Position numbers and translations under genes: made by a program. 64,000 bases of DNA. Origin: Ruminococcus sp. (GTDB taxonomy: Bacteria; Bacillota; Clostridia; Oscillospirales; Ruminococcaceae). The stretch covers positions 62,001 to 126,000 of the forward strand of contig NZ_JAFUAG010000045.1 in assembly GCF_017464355.1 (NCBI RefSeq), read 5' to 3'. The notes under the pieces were generated by a model, which saw only the letters and a program-made list of their open reading frames with translations, was not told the origin of the DNA and did no database searches. Below are positions 18,447 through 25,806 of the stretch, one piece after another. Every line of letters starts with the position of its first letter. Within the stretch, counting starts at the first letter, position 1.

Positions 18447-19183
18447 TGGGCGGCGGATATATCCGCAGTATCGAACTTTACGGCATGGAGGACGAGGAAA
18501 GCTACATCGCTGACCTGCCTGCTGTGAAGCACCTTGCCGAAATGGGCGGCCTGAGTTTTGATAACAGCGTGACTTTTCTGGTGGGCGAGAATGGCACAGG
18601 TAAGTCAACCTTGCTGGAGGGGATCGCCGTTGCTTTCGGTTTCAACCCCGAAGGCGGCAGCAGGAATTTCAGCTTTGCCACCAATGAAACTCACTCGCCG
18701 CTGCACGAGCATCTGCGGGTGATAAAGAGTTTTTCCCGCCCGAAAGACGGTTTCTTCCTGCGGGCGGAGAGTTTTTACAATGCTGCAAGCTATATCGACA
18801 GTTTAGGCAGTAGGGTGTTGAACAGCTACGGCGGCGTTTCCCTGCATGAGATGTCCCATGGCGAGAGCTTTTTTGCGCTGGTGATGAACCGTTTCAAAGG
18901 CAATGGGCTTTACATTCTGGACGAGCCTGAGGCGGCGCTTTCGCCGCAGCGGCAGATGGGTCTGCTGATACGCATGAATGAACTGGTACAAAAAAACTCC
19001 CAGTTTATCATAACCACCCATTCTCCCATATTGCTGGCATATCCGGAGGCGCTGATATACGAGCTTGACGAGAAAGAGATAGCTCGCAGACGCTATGAGG
19101 AAACAGAGACCGTCAGCGTCAGCAAGGCTTTCCTGAACGACCCGAAGAGAATGATAGCAAATCTTTTTGGAACGGAGAGATGA
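18446..19183 (+). CDS. AAA/ABC-type ATPase (AAA_21/AAA_23-like)
   Basis: A 245-residue stand-alone ABC/SMC-fold ATPase. Walker A is GENGTGKST (about residues 48-56), a signature-like EMSHGESF lies near residue 136, Walker B is LYILDEPEAALSP near 153, and the H-loop TTHSP is near 189. There are no coiled coils and no transporter partner. Relatives serve as DNA-repair or defence ATPases, but also as housekeeping proteins of unknown role. It is coupled to hisF (one-base overlap) and to the next small gene, forming a three-gene cassette with a GNAT gene inside the his operon. Confidence 0.85.
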   Translation: MGGGYIRSIELYGMEDEESYIADLPAVKHLAEMGGLSFDNSVTFLVGENGTGKSTLLEGIAVAFGFNPEGGSRNFSFATNETHSPLHEHLRVIKSFSRPKDGFFLRAESFYNAASYIDSLGSRVLNSYGGVSLHEMSHGESFFALVMNRFKGNGLYILDEPEAALSPQRQMGLLIRMNELVQKNSQFIITTHSPILLAYPEALIYELDEKEIARRRYEETETVSVSKAFLNDPKRMIANLFGTER

Positions 19184-19185
19184 AT

Positions 19186-19554
19186 ATGTATTTTACATCT
19201 GAATATGCTGATGTACAGCTGTGGAAAGGCAAGTCGCTGCTGACATGGAAAAAGAGGGCAACGTTCGATGATTACCGTGCCCCTGCCACTGCTGCGCTGG
19301 AGCTTATCCGTCAGCATGGCTGTGACCTTGTGATAGATGCCCGCAATGGCTTTGAGGACGAAAAGGAAGACGTCGAATGGGGCTTTTCTTTTCTTCTTCC
19401 CGAAATGTCAAAGGCAGGCTGCAAAAGGGTCTGGTTCATCATGACCGAAGTCAACGAGAACGATATAGGCGAAGAAATGGATATGTGGTCGGCTGAGTTT
19501 ATCAAATATTTTGAGGTCAGAAAAGTCGATGACCCCGATAAGATAAACGAATAA
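19186..19554 (+). CDS. Small hypothetical protein next to the ATPase (STAS-like?)
   Basis: A 122-residue soluble acidic protein. The first 90 residues read as alternating strands and helices: a basic amphipathic start, CDLVIDARNGF in the middle, then KRVWFIMTEVNENDI. This resembles a STAS/SpoIIAA-like fold, but I cannot confirm it. An upstream ATG at 19180 overlaps the ATPase stop (ATGA). The ATG at 19186 stands six bases after GGAGAG and is preferred. It is probably translationally coupled with the ATPase. Confidence 0.7.
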   Translation: MYFTSEYADVQLWKGKSLLTWKKRATFDDYRAPATAALELIRQHGCDLVIDARNGFEDEKEDVEWGFSFLLPEMSKAGCKRVWFIMTEVNENDIGEEMDMWSAEFIKYFEVRKVDDPDKINE

Positions 19555-19570
19555 AAGGCGGCAGTGACAG

Positions 19571-19978
19571 ATGAATGATATAGTTTATAAAGATATCCAT
19601 GATTTTACCACCGCAGAACTGGAAAGGCTGTTCCTTTCGGTGGAATGGTCATCGGGGCATTTTCCCGATAAGCTGAAAACAGCCATGACTAATTATGAGA
19701 CTGTGTTCTCTGCCTGGGACGGAGATAAGCTGGTGGGCATGATATGCGCCATGGACGACGGTGTCATGAACGCATATGTACACTATCTTCTGGTAGACCC
19801 CGAATATCAGGGCAAAGCCATTGGCAGAACACTGGTGGAGATGACCAAGGAGAAGTACCGCGACTACCTGCGCATAGTGCTGGTAGCTTATAATAAGGAA
19901 GCTCACTTCTACGAGAACTGCGGCTTCAGACGTGAAACAGAGTCATCGCCCATGTTCATAACTTCACTTTGGACGTAA
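19571..19978 (+). CDS. GNAT family N-acetyltransferase
   Basis: A 135-residue GCN5-type acetyltransferase. The acetyl-CoA binding segment is clear: [21 protein letters not shown] (motif A, with the Q-x-x-G-x-G/A pattern), followed by [19 protein letters not shown], the conserved Tyr-containing motif B. The substrate cannot be predicted. It ends just before hisI and is probably co-transcribed with it. Confidence 0.87.
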   Translation: MNDIVYKDIHDFTTAELERLFLSVEWSSGHFPDKLKTAMTNYETVFSAWDGDKLVGMICAMDDGVMNAYVHYLLVDPEYQGKAIGRTLVEMTKEKYRDYLRIVLVAYNKEAHFYENCGFRRETESSPMFITSLWT

Positions 19979-19989
19979 AGGAGTTTGAT

Positions 19990-20343
19990 ATGAGTAAGAT
20001 AAAGATCGACATAAATGACCTTGACAAATACTTTGTCAAGAGCGAACTGATACCCGCTATATGCTACGAGGTAAATACAAAGACGGTGCTTATGCTGGCC
20101 TACATGAATAAGGAGAGCCTTAATCGTACTCTTGAAACGGGCTACACCTGGTTCTGGAGCAGATCAAGACAGGAATACTGGAACAAGGGCGCTACCAGCG
20201 GTCATCTGCAAAAGGTCGTTTCTATCTACGGCGATTGCGATGACGATACTTTGCTTGTCAATGTTGAGCAGACAGGTGTGGCCTGCCACACAGGTTCATA
20301 CAGCTGCTTTTTTAAGGAAATGTATAATGAGGAGGAAGAATAA
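19990..20343 (+). CDS. hisI: Phosphoribosyl-AMP cyclohydrolase
   Basis: Zinc enzyme that opens the adenine ring of phosphoribosyl-AMP in histidine synthesis. At 117 residues it is the monofunctional form. Motifs: [12 protein letters not shown] near residue 35, [38 protein letters not shown] and a following Cys, giving the zinc-ligand cysteines. ATG 19990 follows AAGGAG with proper spacing; the in-frame upstream start at 19969 lies inside the acetyltransferase. Its stop overlaps the hisE ATG by one base. Confidence 0.95.
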   Translation: MSKIKIDINDLDKYFVKSELIPAICYEVNTKTVLMLAYMNKESLNRTLETGYTWFWSRSRQEYWNKGATSGHLQKVVSIYGDCDDDTLLVNVEQTGVACHTGSYSCFFKEMYNEEEE

Positions 20344-20681
20344 TGACAGTTTATCAGGAAATATTTGAGGTGCTGAAAGCCCGCAAGGAACAGTTCGATA
20401 AGGGCGAGGCTCCCGAGAAGAGCTACACCTGCTACCTCTATCAGCAGGGTGTTGACAAGATCTGCAAGAAGGTAGGCGAGGAAGCTGCCGAAACTATCAT
20501 CGCTGCCAAGAACGGTGACAACGATGAGCTGAAAAACGAGATCAACGACCTGCTTTACCATGTAATGGTACTGGCAGTAAATCAGGGTCTTGACTGGAGC
20601 GACGTTGAGAAGGTCCTCGATGAGAGAAACGAAAAGATCGGAAACCTCAAGCAGTTCAAGACAGTTGACAAGAATACTTAA
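20343..20681 (+). CDS. hisE: Phosphoribosyl-ATP pyrophosphatase
   Basis: All-alpha MazG-like pyrophosphatase that turns phosphoribosyl-ATP to phosphoribosyl-AMP, the second histidine step. The 112 residues show KKVGEEAAETIIAAKNGD and EINDLLYHVMVL, the acidic metal-binding helices. It is separate from but overlapping hisI, so the two act as a coupled pair. It is the last gene of the operon; a terminator follows within ten bases. Confidence 0.95.
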   Translation: MTVYQEIFEVLKARKEQFDKGEAPEKSYTCYLYQQGVDKICKKVGEEAAETIIAAKNGDNDELKNEINDLLYHVMVLAVNQGLDWSDVEKVLDERNEKIGNLKQFKTVDKNT

Positions 20682-20689
20682 ATACAGCA

Positions 20690-20725
20690 AAGCGCAAATG
20701 TCACATCATCTGCGCTTATTTTTTT
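20690..20725 (+). terminator. Terminator of the his operon
   Basis: AAGCGCA and TGCGCTT form a seven-base stem around a 14-base loop, followed by ATTTTTTT. It lies nine bases after the hisE stop. Confidence 0.8.
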
Positions 20726-20817
20726 GCGTTAAGACAAGCAGTTTCTGCACACTTTCTGCCTCACGGGAATATGATGTAGAGAAGATAAAACTTCAATATT
20801 TTTCGGGAGGTATATTT

Positions 20818-21588
20818 ATGAGCGAAAATACTTTCAGACCGGGCAGCAATTTCAAAGAAGCTGTCTGCATAGACGCCATGCGTATCTTTGATTCCTGCAG
20901 CGCCCAGGATTGCCTTGAGGACCTGGCTTTCACCTTTAATGCGGAAGACAGTTCTCTCATCGACGATGCAGCCTACATCAAGACCCAGTCCATCGACGTC
21001 ACCGATGTCAATTTCAGCATAAGCCCCGTGGCTTTCAATCAGGGCTTTTATTCGGTGGACGTCACCTACAATTTCCGTGGGCAGATAGAGGTCTTCAACG
21101 GCGAGAACACTCCGCCCGTGGTGGTGTACGGAAATGCCCTGTTCACCAAAAAAGTTATCCTCTACGGCAGCGACGGCGGCACTCAGCGCTTTGTATCTGA
21201 TACAGGCCTTGTCACCACACCTGAGTCGCCCACTACAGGCTGTGCCTGCTGCAAGTCCCTCTGCACACTGCCTACAGCCTCGGTAAGCCTGGTGGAGCCC
21301 ATGTGCCTTGACACAAAGCTCACTGCCCCCGACCCCGAAACAGGGGAGCGTACCGTGCTTATCACCATAGGCCTCTTCGCCATGATCTCCCTGTCCCGCC
21401 CCGTGCCCCTCATGGTGCCTGTTTACGACTACTGCGTCCCCGGCAAGGAATGCACTTCGTCAAGCGGAACACCCTGCGAGATGTTTGAGCAGATAGATTT
21501 CCCCGTTGGCGAATTCTTCCCCCGCAGCCTGGAGAACAACGGCTGCATGAACAGGTGCAATAATTCCCCCGAACAGGCTGAAAGCTGA
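20818..21588 (+). CDS. Cys-rich conserved hypothetical protein
   Basis: A 256-residue protein starting MSENTFRPGSNFKEAVCIDA after GGGAGG. The N-terminal half resembles a family common in Clostridia, with the pattern 'F.e.vCI...riyDsC...DCLEDL' followed by beta strands (VNFSISPVAFNQGFYSVDVTYNF). The C-terminal half carries 10 or more cysteines (CACCKSLC, CVPGKECTSS, CMNRCNNS). I see no signal peptide. A role in spore coat or in a disulfide-rich assembly is possible but unproven. It stands alone between two terminators. Upstream 20726-20817 shows no convincing promoter. Confidence 0.78.
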   Translation: MSENTFRPGSNFKEAVCIDAMRIFDSCSAQDCLEDLAFTFNAEDSSLIDDAAYIKTQSIDVTDVNFSISPVAFNQGFYSVDVTYNFRGQIEVFNGENTPPVVVYGNALFTKKVILYGSDGGTQRFVSDTGLVTTPESPTTGCACCKSLCTLPTASVSLVEPMCLDTKLTAPDPETGERTVLITIGLFAMISLSRPVPLMVPVYDYCVPGKECTSSSGTPCEMFEQIDFPVGEFFPRSLENNGCMNRCNNSPEQAES

Positions 21589-21624
21589 AAAAGCGCCGCT
21601 GCATTACTTTTGCAGCGGCGCTTT
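21589..21624. terminator. Bidirectional terminator
   Basis: AAAGCGCCGCTGCA and TGCAGCGGCGCTTT form a 14-base perfect stem between two convergent genes. A-rich and T-rich flanks let it work on both strands. Confidence 0.88.
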
Positions 21625-21635
21625 GCTGTATTCGG

Positions 21636-22529
21636 TCAAGTGCTTTCCTTTTTGACTTTTGCCTTATCGTGCAGGAAGTTGTTGTATAAAAATACCAGCA
21701 CAGCCATGCCTATTATTATGGCATAGCCGATAAAGCTCCAGTGGTCGGGGAACTGGCCAAGGAATATCACACCAAGTATGGTCGAGAATATCAGCTGTGA
21801 ATAATCGTATACGGATATCTCCTTTGCAGGCGCATGAGAATATGCCGCCGTAATGGAAAACTGTCCACCCGCCGCAGAAATGCCTGCCCCTAACAGACAA
21901 AGAAGCTGCACAAGGCTCATGGGCTTGGACTGGAATATCAGGAATGGCAGTGTGAACAGGCAGGAAAATCCCGAGAAGTACGCAACTATCACCGAGCCCT
22001 TGACACCGTGCTGTCCTAAATAACGTACACAAGTGTAGGCAAGCCCCGCACCCATTCCGCCGAGAAAACCGCATACAGCAGGGAATAACTCCACATTGGC
22101 AAAGCTGGGTTTTATGATGAACAGGCTTCCCGCAAAGGCCCCGACTACCGTCAGTGCCTGGAAAGTAGTCAGCTTTTCTTTCAGGAAAATAAAAGAGAAA
22201 ACAATAACGAAAAAGGGCGACATCTTGTTGAGCATGAGCGCATCAGAAAGATTGAGTTTGCCCAGCGCATAGAAATTTCCTATCATGCCGATAGTGCCCC
22301 CCAGCGCCCTGACAAACAGCACCGCATGGTTTTTCTTGTCGCCTATCTCGAATTTGGTATGACTCTTTTTCAGTGAGATAACAGCGATGATAAGGGCAAA
22401 GAAATTCCTGAAAAATACCTTCTGCAAGGTGGGCAGATCCCCTGACTGCGCCACAAAAAGCCCCATGAGCGCAAAGCAGAAAGCGGAGATAACGATGTAT
22501 ATGACAGCCTTATATTTCTTCTTAGCCAT
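21636..22529 (-). CDS. EamA/DMT-superfamily permease
   Basis: A 297-residue integral membrane protein with about ten hydrophobic segments arranged as two EamA repeats. The typical first-repeat end is LNKMSPFFVIVFSFIFLKEKLT and the second-repeat end is VYDYSQLIFSTILGVIFLGQFPDHWSFIGYAIIIGMAVL. Such transporters export metabolites or amino acids, and the substrate is unknown. I chose the ATG at 22529 over the GTG at 22538 because the GGAAAG ribosome site fits only the former. It overlaps the preceding DUF3783 gene by eight bases, the last of a three-gene operon. Confidence 0.88.
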   Translation of the reverse strand: MAKKKYKAVIYIVISAFCFALMGLFVAQSGDLPTLQKVFFRNFFALIIAVISLKKSHTKFEIGDKKNHAVLFVRALGGTIGMIGNFYALGKLNLSDALMLNKMSPFFVIVFSFIFLKEKLTTFQALTVVGAFAGSLFIIKPSFANVELFPAVCGFLGGMGAGLAYTCVRYLGQHGVKGSVIVAYFSGFSCLFTLPFLIFQSKPMSLVQLLCLLGAGISAAGGQFSITAAYSHAPAKEISVYDYSQLIFSTILGVIFLGQFPDHWSFIGYAIIIGMAVLVFLYNNFLHDKAKVKKEST

Positions 22530-22929
22530 TGCTGTCACGCTTTCCGCGGCTGGTCATGTATTCGTGCTCGCCTGCAAGTTCTTCTGCCAGGGCTGAAACT
22601 GTCCAATCCTTGTTGTGGGGAGTTACCATGGCTTTCAAGGGTATAGAGCAGCCCTTTTCCCTGAGCATAGTTACAGCCTTGTTAAGCTCATTGCCCTGAA
22701 GTCCCGAGAATATCAGCAGTTCAGCCGATACCTCTGCTCTTTCCGAATTTTCCGTATATCCCCGCAGCCCGCAGATAGAGCCTACGCTGTCATTTCCGCA
22801 GTCAGTTCCTGCGGCACGGTATTCACCGCCCAGTGCAGCCATTACCTCAGCCACAACAGCAGACTTCTCCTCACTTAAATTCACCCCTGCCGCCACCTTG
22901 GGCTGCACAGAGTTTATCCTTGCTTTCAT
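22522..22929 (-). CDS. DUF3783-like protein
   Basis: A 135-residue soluble protein. The central part (AELLIFSGLQGNELNKAVTMLREKG) and the following IPLKAMVTPHNKDWTVSALAEELAGEHEYM match the pattern of DUF3783, a small Firmicute domain of unknown function. The start ATG at 22929 follows AGGAAG; the longer reading frame upstream has no ribosome site. It lies 11 bases after the preceding membrane protein gene and overlaps the permease. Confidence 0.8.
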   Translation of the reverse strand: MKARINSVQPKVAAGVNLSEEKSAVVAEVMAALGGEYRAAGTDCGNDSVGSICGLRGYTENSERAEVSAELLIFSGLQGNELNKAVTMLREKGCSIPLKAMVTPHNKDWTVSALAEELAGEHEYMTSRGKRDSNG

Positions 22930-22940
22930 TTTACCACTTC

Positions 22941-23579
22941 CTATAATCCGTGCTTGTGGAGCTTGTCCCACTCCATGTCTTCCTTACTGTAATAATCGTC
23001 GTCATCAGTAATGACGTTGTAGTTCTTTTTGGGATAGTTTATCTCATCATGCAGCTTGTCTATCAGGGTGAGCTTGGCCTTGGTGTCCACAAATTTCAGC
23101 ACCAGCAGACCGTCCTTCGGCTGATATTTTTCCTGCCCGCCCTTACGGCGCACCTTTGAGAATTTGCTGCGCTCTGCTTCTTTCAGCGTGAAGCACATAT
23201 TTCCCCTGCTGTCCTGAGATGTCTTTTCTACCTCATCATAGTACAGGGTGACTTCCAGCATATCCCCCATAAGCCCCAGCTTCTGCAAATGCTCTATGCG
23301 GTCGGGATATATCCTTGTGTACAGCCCGGTATCTCTTGATAGGGCATAAAACCGATAAAGCAGCACGCCTACCGCCGCATTGCCTACAGCCACAGCCATG
23401 AGCAGCACCTTTATAACTATTACTTTTACAAGTATGGCCAGCACGAAGATGATCCCTGCCAGTATGAGATTTCTGTACATCTGCTTCGACATCTTCCGAT
23501 GCTCGGCAATATCGTTCATAGCCTTTGCCTGCTTTTCCGTCCTTGAAAGCTTAGGCGGGAAAATGTATATAGGCTCCAT
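22941..23579 (-). CDS. Membrane protein of unknown function
   Basis: A 212-residue protein with a basic cytosolic N-terminus, two adjacent membrane helices (about residues 38-75) and a soluble C-terminal domain. The latter has a PH/YcxB-like feel (LYTRIYPDRIEHL, EVTLYYDEVEKTSQDSRGNMCFTL, GLLVLKFVD), though I cannot confirm it. The start is preceded by AAGGAGGTG. It is the first gene of the operon with DUF3783 and EamA. Its own promoter, TTGAAA-17-TATAAT, lies on the minus strand at 23610-23638. Confidence 0.75.
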   Translation of the reverse strand: MEPIYIFPPKLSRTEKQAKAMNDIAEHRKMSKQMYRNLILAGIIFVLAILVKVIVIKVLLMAVAVGNAAVGVLLYRFYALSRDTGLYTRIYPDRIEHLQKLGLMGDMLEVTLYYDEVEKTSQDSRGNMCFTLKEAERSKFSKVRRKGGQEKYQPKDGLLVLKFVDTKAKLTLIDKLHDEINYPKKNYNVITDDDDYYSKEDMEWDKLHKHGL

Positions 23580-23609
23580 GGAAGCTCACCTCCTTGCACA
23601 CAATAATTC

Positions 23610-23638
23610 ATTATAACACACATCTGTGAATTTTTCAA
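23610..23638 (-). promoter_or_regulatory. Sigma-A promoter for the EamA operon
   Basis: Reading leftward, TTGAAA (23633-23638) and TATAAT (23610-23615) are spaced 17 bases. The ribosome site and ATG at 23579 follow within 35 bases. Confidence 0.78.
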
Positions 23639-23676
23639 CACCTGCGGCTGACCTTGCCACTCTCCGCCCAATAGTG

Positions 23677-23698
23677 CCCCCACCCACCCGCCCACCCA
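23677..23698 (-). other. G-quadruplex-capable tract
   Basis: The minus strand reads GGGGG-T-GGG-C... with five G runs of three or more separated by single bases, a textbook potential quadruplex. It lies about 40-60 bases upstream of the -35 of the EamA-operon promoter and downstream of the flavodoxin terminator. Confidence 0.7.
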
Positions 23699-23718
23699 CA
23701 GTATTGTCCCGACTAACG

Positions 23719-23762
23719 AAAAAAATGCGCCTTCCCCGCCGAAGCAAGAAAAGCGCACCTGA
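23719..23762 (-). terminator. Terminator of the flavodoxin gene
   Basis: On the minus strand GTGCGC pairs with GCGCAT across a loop that holds a smaller internal stem, and a run of seven T follows. It lies about 20 bases after the flavodoxin stop. Confidence 0.65.
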
Positions 23763-23782
23763 CTTATGAAAAAGAAAAGACT

Positions 23783-24187
23783 TTACTTGATCTGCTCACC
23801 TGCAGCCTTGCACTTAGCAAGAGCGTCGTCATCAGGAGTGTTGTTGGCAATGATACCCTCGCCGCCAACGATCTCAGCGCCTGCAGCCTTTACTCTGTCA
23901 GCCCAGAGTCTCATCCACTCACCGTCTCCCCAGTCGTAGGAACCGAACAGAACTACCTTTTTGCCCGAAAGCTTGCTCTCGTTAGCTGTGTACCAGGGCT
24001 CTACTTCGCTGTCCTCCAGCTCCTCAGCACCCATAGCAGGGCAGCCCAGTGCTACCGCATCAAACTCGGAAACGTCGCCCGAAAACTCGGAAAAAGTAAC
24101 TGCCTCAACACCTGCACCCTCAGCTACTGCCTTAGCCATAGCCTCAGTGTTGCCTGTGCCACTCCAATAAATAACTGCTGTCTTCAT
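23783..24187 (-). CDS. Flavodoxin
   Basis: A 134-residue FMN electron carrier. The phosphate-binding loop is SGTGNTEAMAK at residues 9-19, the two isoalloxazine-contacting loops are GCPAMGAEELED and GSYDWGDGEWM, and the acidic overall charge is typical. It can replace ferredoxin when iron is scarce, and could serve IspG, whose flavodoxin type is encoded here. It is a single gene with its own promoter and terminator. Two GTTAG/CTAAC dyads just downstream of the promoter suggest an iron-dependent DtxR/IdeR-like regulator. Confidence 0.93.
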   Translation of the reverse strand: MKTAVIYWSGTGNTEAMAKAVAEGAGVEAVTFSEFSGDVSEFDAVALGCPAMGAEELEDSEVEPWYTANESKLSGKKVVLFGSYDWGDGEWMRLWADRVKAAGAEIVGGEGIIANNTPDDDALAKCKAAGEQIK

Positions 24188-24280
24188 TTTGTGAAACCTC
24201 CGTTTTTAGTGATATTATCGTGCATATACCGCTGTATCTCCCTTATATATCATTGCCGCGGGAGAACCGTTTATGCAAAT

Positions 24281-24357
24281 AGTTAGCTTTAACAAACTAA
24301 TTAAGTTAGCATTTACTAACCATATATACTATACCACCCCATGCCCCTGTTAGTCAA
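24281..24357 (-). promoter_or_regulatory. Flavodoxin promoter with DtxR-like dyads
   Basis: Reading leftward: TTGACT (24352-24357), 18 bases, TATAGT (24328-24333), then GTTAGTAAATGCTAAC (24305-24320) and TTAGTTTGTTAAAGCTAACT (24281-24300). The dyads resemble the TTAGGTTAGSCTAACCTAA iron box of DtxR/IdeR proteins and lie at the transcription start, a repressing position. The regulator identity is inference. Confidence 0.6.
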
Positions 24358-24453
24358 GGGTGACTTATGACCTGCTTGGCGGATAAATGTAAACAAAGCG
24401 TAAATATCTGTCCCGAAAAATAAAGCGCCCACGGCCGAACCAAAGGGCGCATA

Positions 24454-24681
24454 TCAATCTCTGAAATCAAACAGCTGCCTGGGCTTTATCTCAAGAACAT
24501 CGCAAAGCTTGAAGATAAGGTCAAAAGATACCCCCACATTGCCAAGCTCAATGGCGCTGATGTGGCTGCGGTCAATGTCGGCAAGTTCTGCCAATTGCAG
24601 TTGAGTAAGCTTTTTCAGTTTGCGGTAATAAACAACATTTGCTCCGAATAATTCATAGTATTTTTTGTATTCAGGTTTCAT
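24454..24681 (-). CDS. XRE-family transcriptional regulator
   Basis: A 75-residue single helix-turn-helix protein of the Cro/CI type. The HTH runs from about residue 10 to 65: NVVYYRKLKKLTQLQLAELADIDRSHISAIE, followed by SFDLIFKLCDVLEIKPRQLF. It has no extra domain. It is divergent from the Thr-rich lipoprotein gene. Its promoter TTTACG-17-TATAAT (24699-24727, minus strand) abuts a 14-base inverted repeat, making autoregulation likely. Confidence 0.92.
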   Translation of the reverse strand: MKPEYKKYYELFGANVVYYRKLKKLTQLQLAELADIDRSHISAIELGNVGVSFDLIFKLCDVLEIKPRQLFDFRD

Positions 24682-24698
24682 ATTATCACCCCCATATT

Positions 24699-24727
24699 AT
24701 TATATGCCTAAGATATACAATCGTAAA
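24699..24727 (-). promoter_or_regulatory. Promoter of the XRE regulator
   Basis: Minus strand TTTACG (24722-24727), 17 bases, TATAAT (24699-24704), 18 bases before the ATG at 24681. Confidence 0.7.
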
Positions 24728-24728
24728 C

Positions 24729-24821
24729 CTTGTGAAAATAGCGTAATGCTATTCACACAAGTAATAAAATGCGTCTGAATAGAAAAATGCTATTGACACA
24801 AGTCAAATTCTGTGCTAAAAT
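24729..24821 (+). promoter_or_regulatory. Three-half-site operator and promoter of the lipoprotein gene
   Basis: CTTGTGAAAATAGC (24729-24742), gtaat, GCTATTCACACAAG (24748-24761) form an inverted repeat with two mismatches. A third copy, GCTATTGACACAAG (24789-24802), contains the -35 TTGACA (24793-24798), followed after 17 bases by TAAAAT (24816-24821). The arrangement between an XRE gene and its divergent neighbour is typical for a repressor operator. Confidence 0.72.
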
Positions 24822-24853
24822 AACATCAGCATATAACGAAAGGGAGTACCCAA

Positions 24854-25441
24854 ATGAAAAAATTTCTTGCAATGACATTAACTATAATAATGACCTGTGC
24901 TGCCCTCACCGCCTGCGGCGATACAGCACAGCCGTCCGAAGAAAGCAAGACTGAAACTACCACAACGACTACCACTGAAACCACAACCGAAACTTCCTTA
25001 GAAACAGAAGAAACAACGACGACTACAACTGCGACCGAGACCGAAACTACCACGACCACGGAAGCAGCAGAGGAGTCCGAAACAGCTACCGAAACTGAAG
25101 CACCCTCAGAAAACTCCGAAGAAACAGGCATTGTGACTATGGAAGATAACCCCGAGGGTATGTATCCTATGAAAGAATGTTTTAGAAGAGCTGTGGAAAA
25201 CTTTTCTGAAAATGTTTTAGAGACAACGACAGTTGTAGTTTCTATACAATTTGATGAAAAAGATAATTCTTATGTGGCAACTTGCGATGATGGAACAAAA
25301 TATGTGTATATGGAGGTAGGTGGTGGGTTAAATGCATATGAGTCTCAAATTATGTATGATCCTCAAAAACTTAGAATAAGTCTTTATCCACTTGAAGAAG
25401 GTTACTCCTTTGAGGTAACATATGATAAAAGCCGAGAATGA
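24854..25441 (+). CDS. Thr/Glu-rich lipoprotein of unknown function
   Basis: A 195-residue lipoprotein. The signal peptide ends in the lipobox LTAC (Cys near residue 21). Residues 30-90 are an extended Thr/Glu/Ser linker, the type that spaces domains from the cell surface in ruminococci. The C-terminal domain of about 100 residues (from MEDNPEGMYPMKEC) is small, acidic and beta-like, and I do not recognise it. Codon use shifts in the last 250 bases toward A/T-rich codons compared with neighbours, which may indicate acquisition of the domain. It is probably controlled by the divergent XRE protein. Confidence 0.8.
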   Translation: MKKFLAMTLTIIMTCAALTACGDTAQPSEESKTETTTTTTTETTTETSLETEETTTTTTATETETTTTTEAAEESETATETEAPSENSEETGIVTMEDNPEGMYPMKECFRRAVENFSENVLETTTVVVSIQFDEKDNSYVATCDDGTKYVYMEVGGGLNAYESQIMYDPQKLRISLYPLEEGYSFEVTYDKSRE

Positions 25442-25466
25442 AAATTGTAAACTTTCTGTAAACCCC

Positions 25467-25495
25467 TTGAATTCCCCGAAAAACTATGCTAATAT
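25467..25495 (+). promoter_or_regulatory. Promoter of the pheS T-box transcript
   Basis: TTGAAT (25467-25472), 17 bases, TAATAT (25490-25495); an alternative -10 TATAGT starts four bases later. The T-box leader begins shortly downstream. Confidence 0.65.
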
Positions 25496-25529
25496 AGTAT
25501 AGTAAAATAATATCACAAAAACACTGTGA

Positions 25530-25795
25530 CCAAGAGAGTAAGCATTCAATACGACTTACAGAGAGAGCCGCCGCGAGGTTTTCGTGGGCTGCAAGCGGCT
25601 TATTTCGCAGAGTGCCGAAGTTCACTTGTGAGTGGCTGCGCCGAAGGCTTTTTGCTTGTAAGTGCGGACGTTGAGCCTGCGTTAAGGGAAAGGGGAATGT
25701 TGGTTCTCCAGGGTGGTCAATGTCTGCGTATGCGGATACAAGAACGTAATCATCGGTCTTGTCCTGTTTTGGGACAAGACCTTTATTTTTGTTAG
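25530..25795 (+). ncRNA. T-box leader (tRNA-Phe) with terminator
   Basis: The region before pheS is about 300 bases and structured. It holds the GAGAGAGC stem I base region, a candidate specifier UUC (Phe) in GAAGTTCACTTG near 25620, a stem III-like segment CGGACG...TGCGTTA, and the T-box-like AGGGTGGT (25709-25716), whose UGGU would pair the ACCA end of uncharged tRNA. A strong terminator GGTCTTGTCC/GGACAAGACC plus T-run lies at 25755-25790. The AGGGTGG is followed by TCAATG rather than the usual ACCGCG. The expected outcome is read-through into pheS when tRNA-Phe is uncharged. Confidence 0.8.
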
Positions 25796-25806
25796 GAGGA
25801 TAAGAA

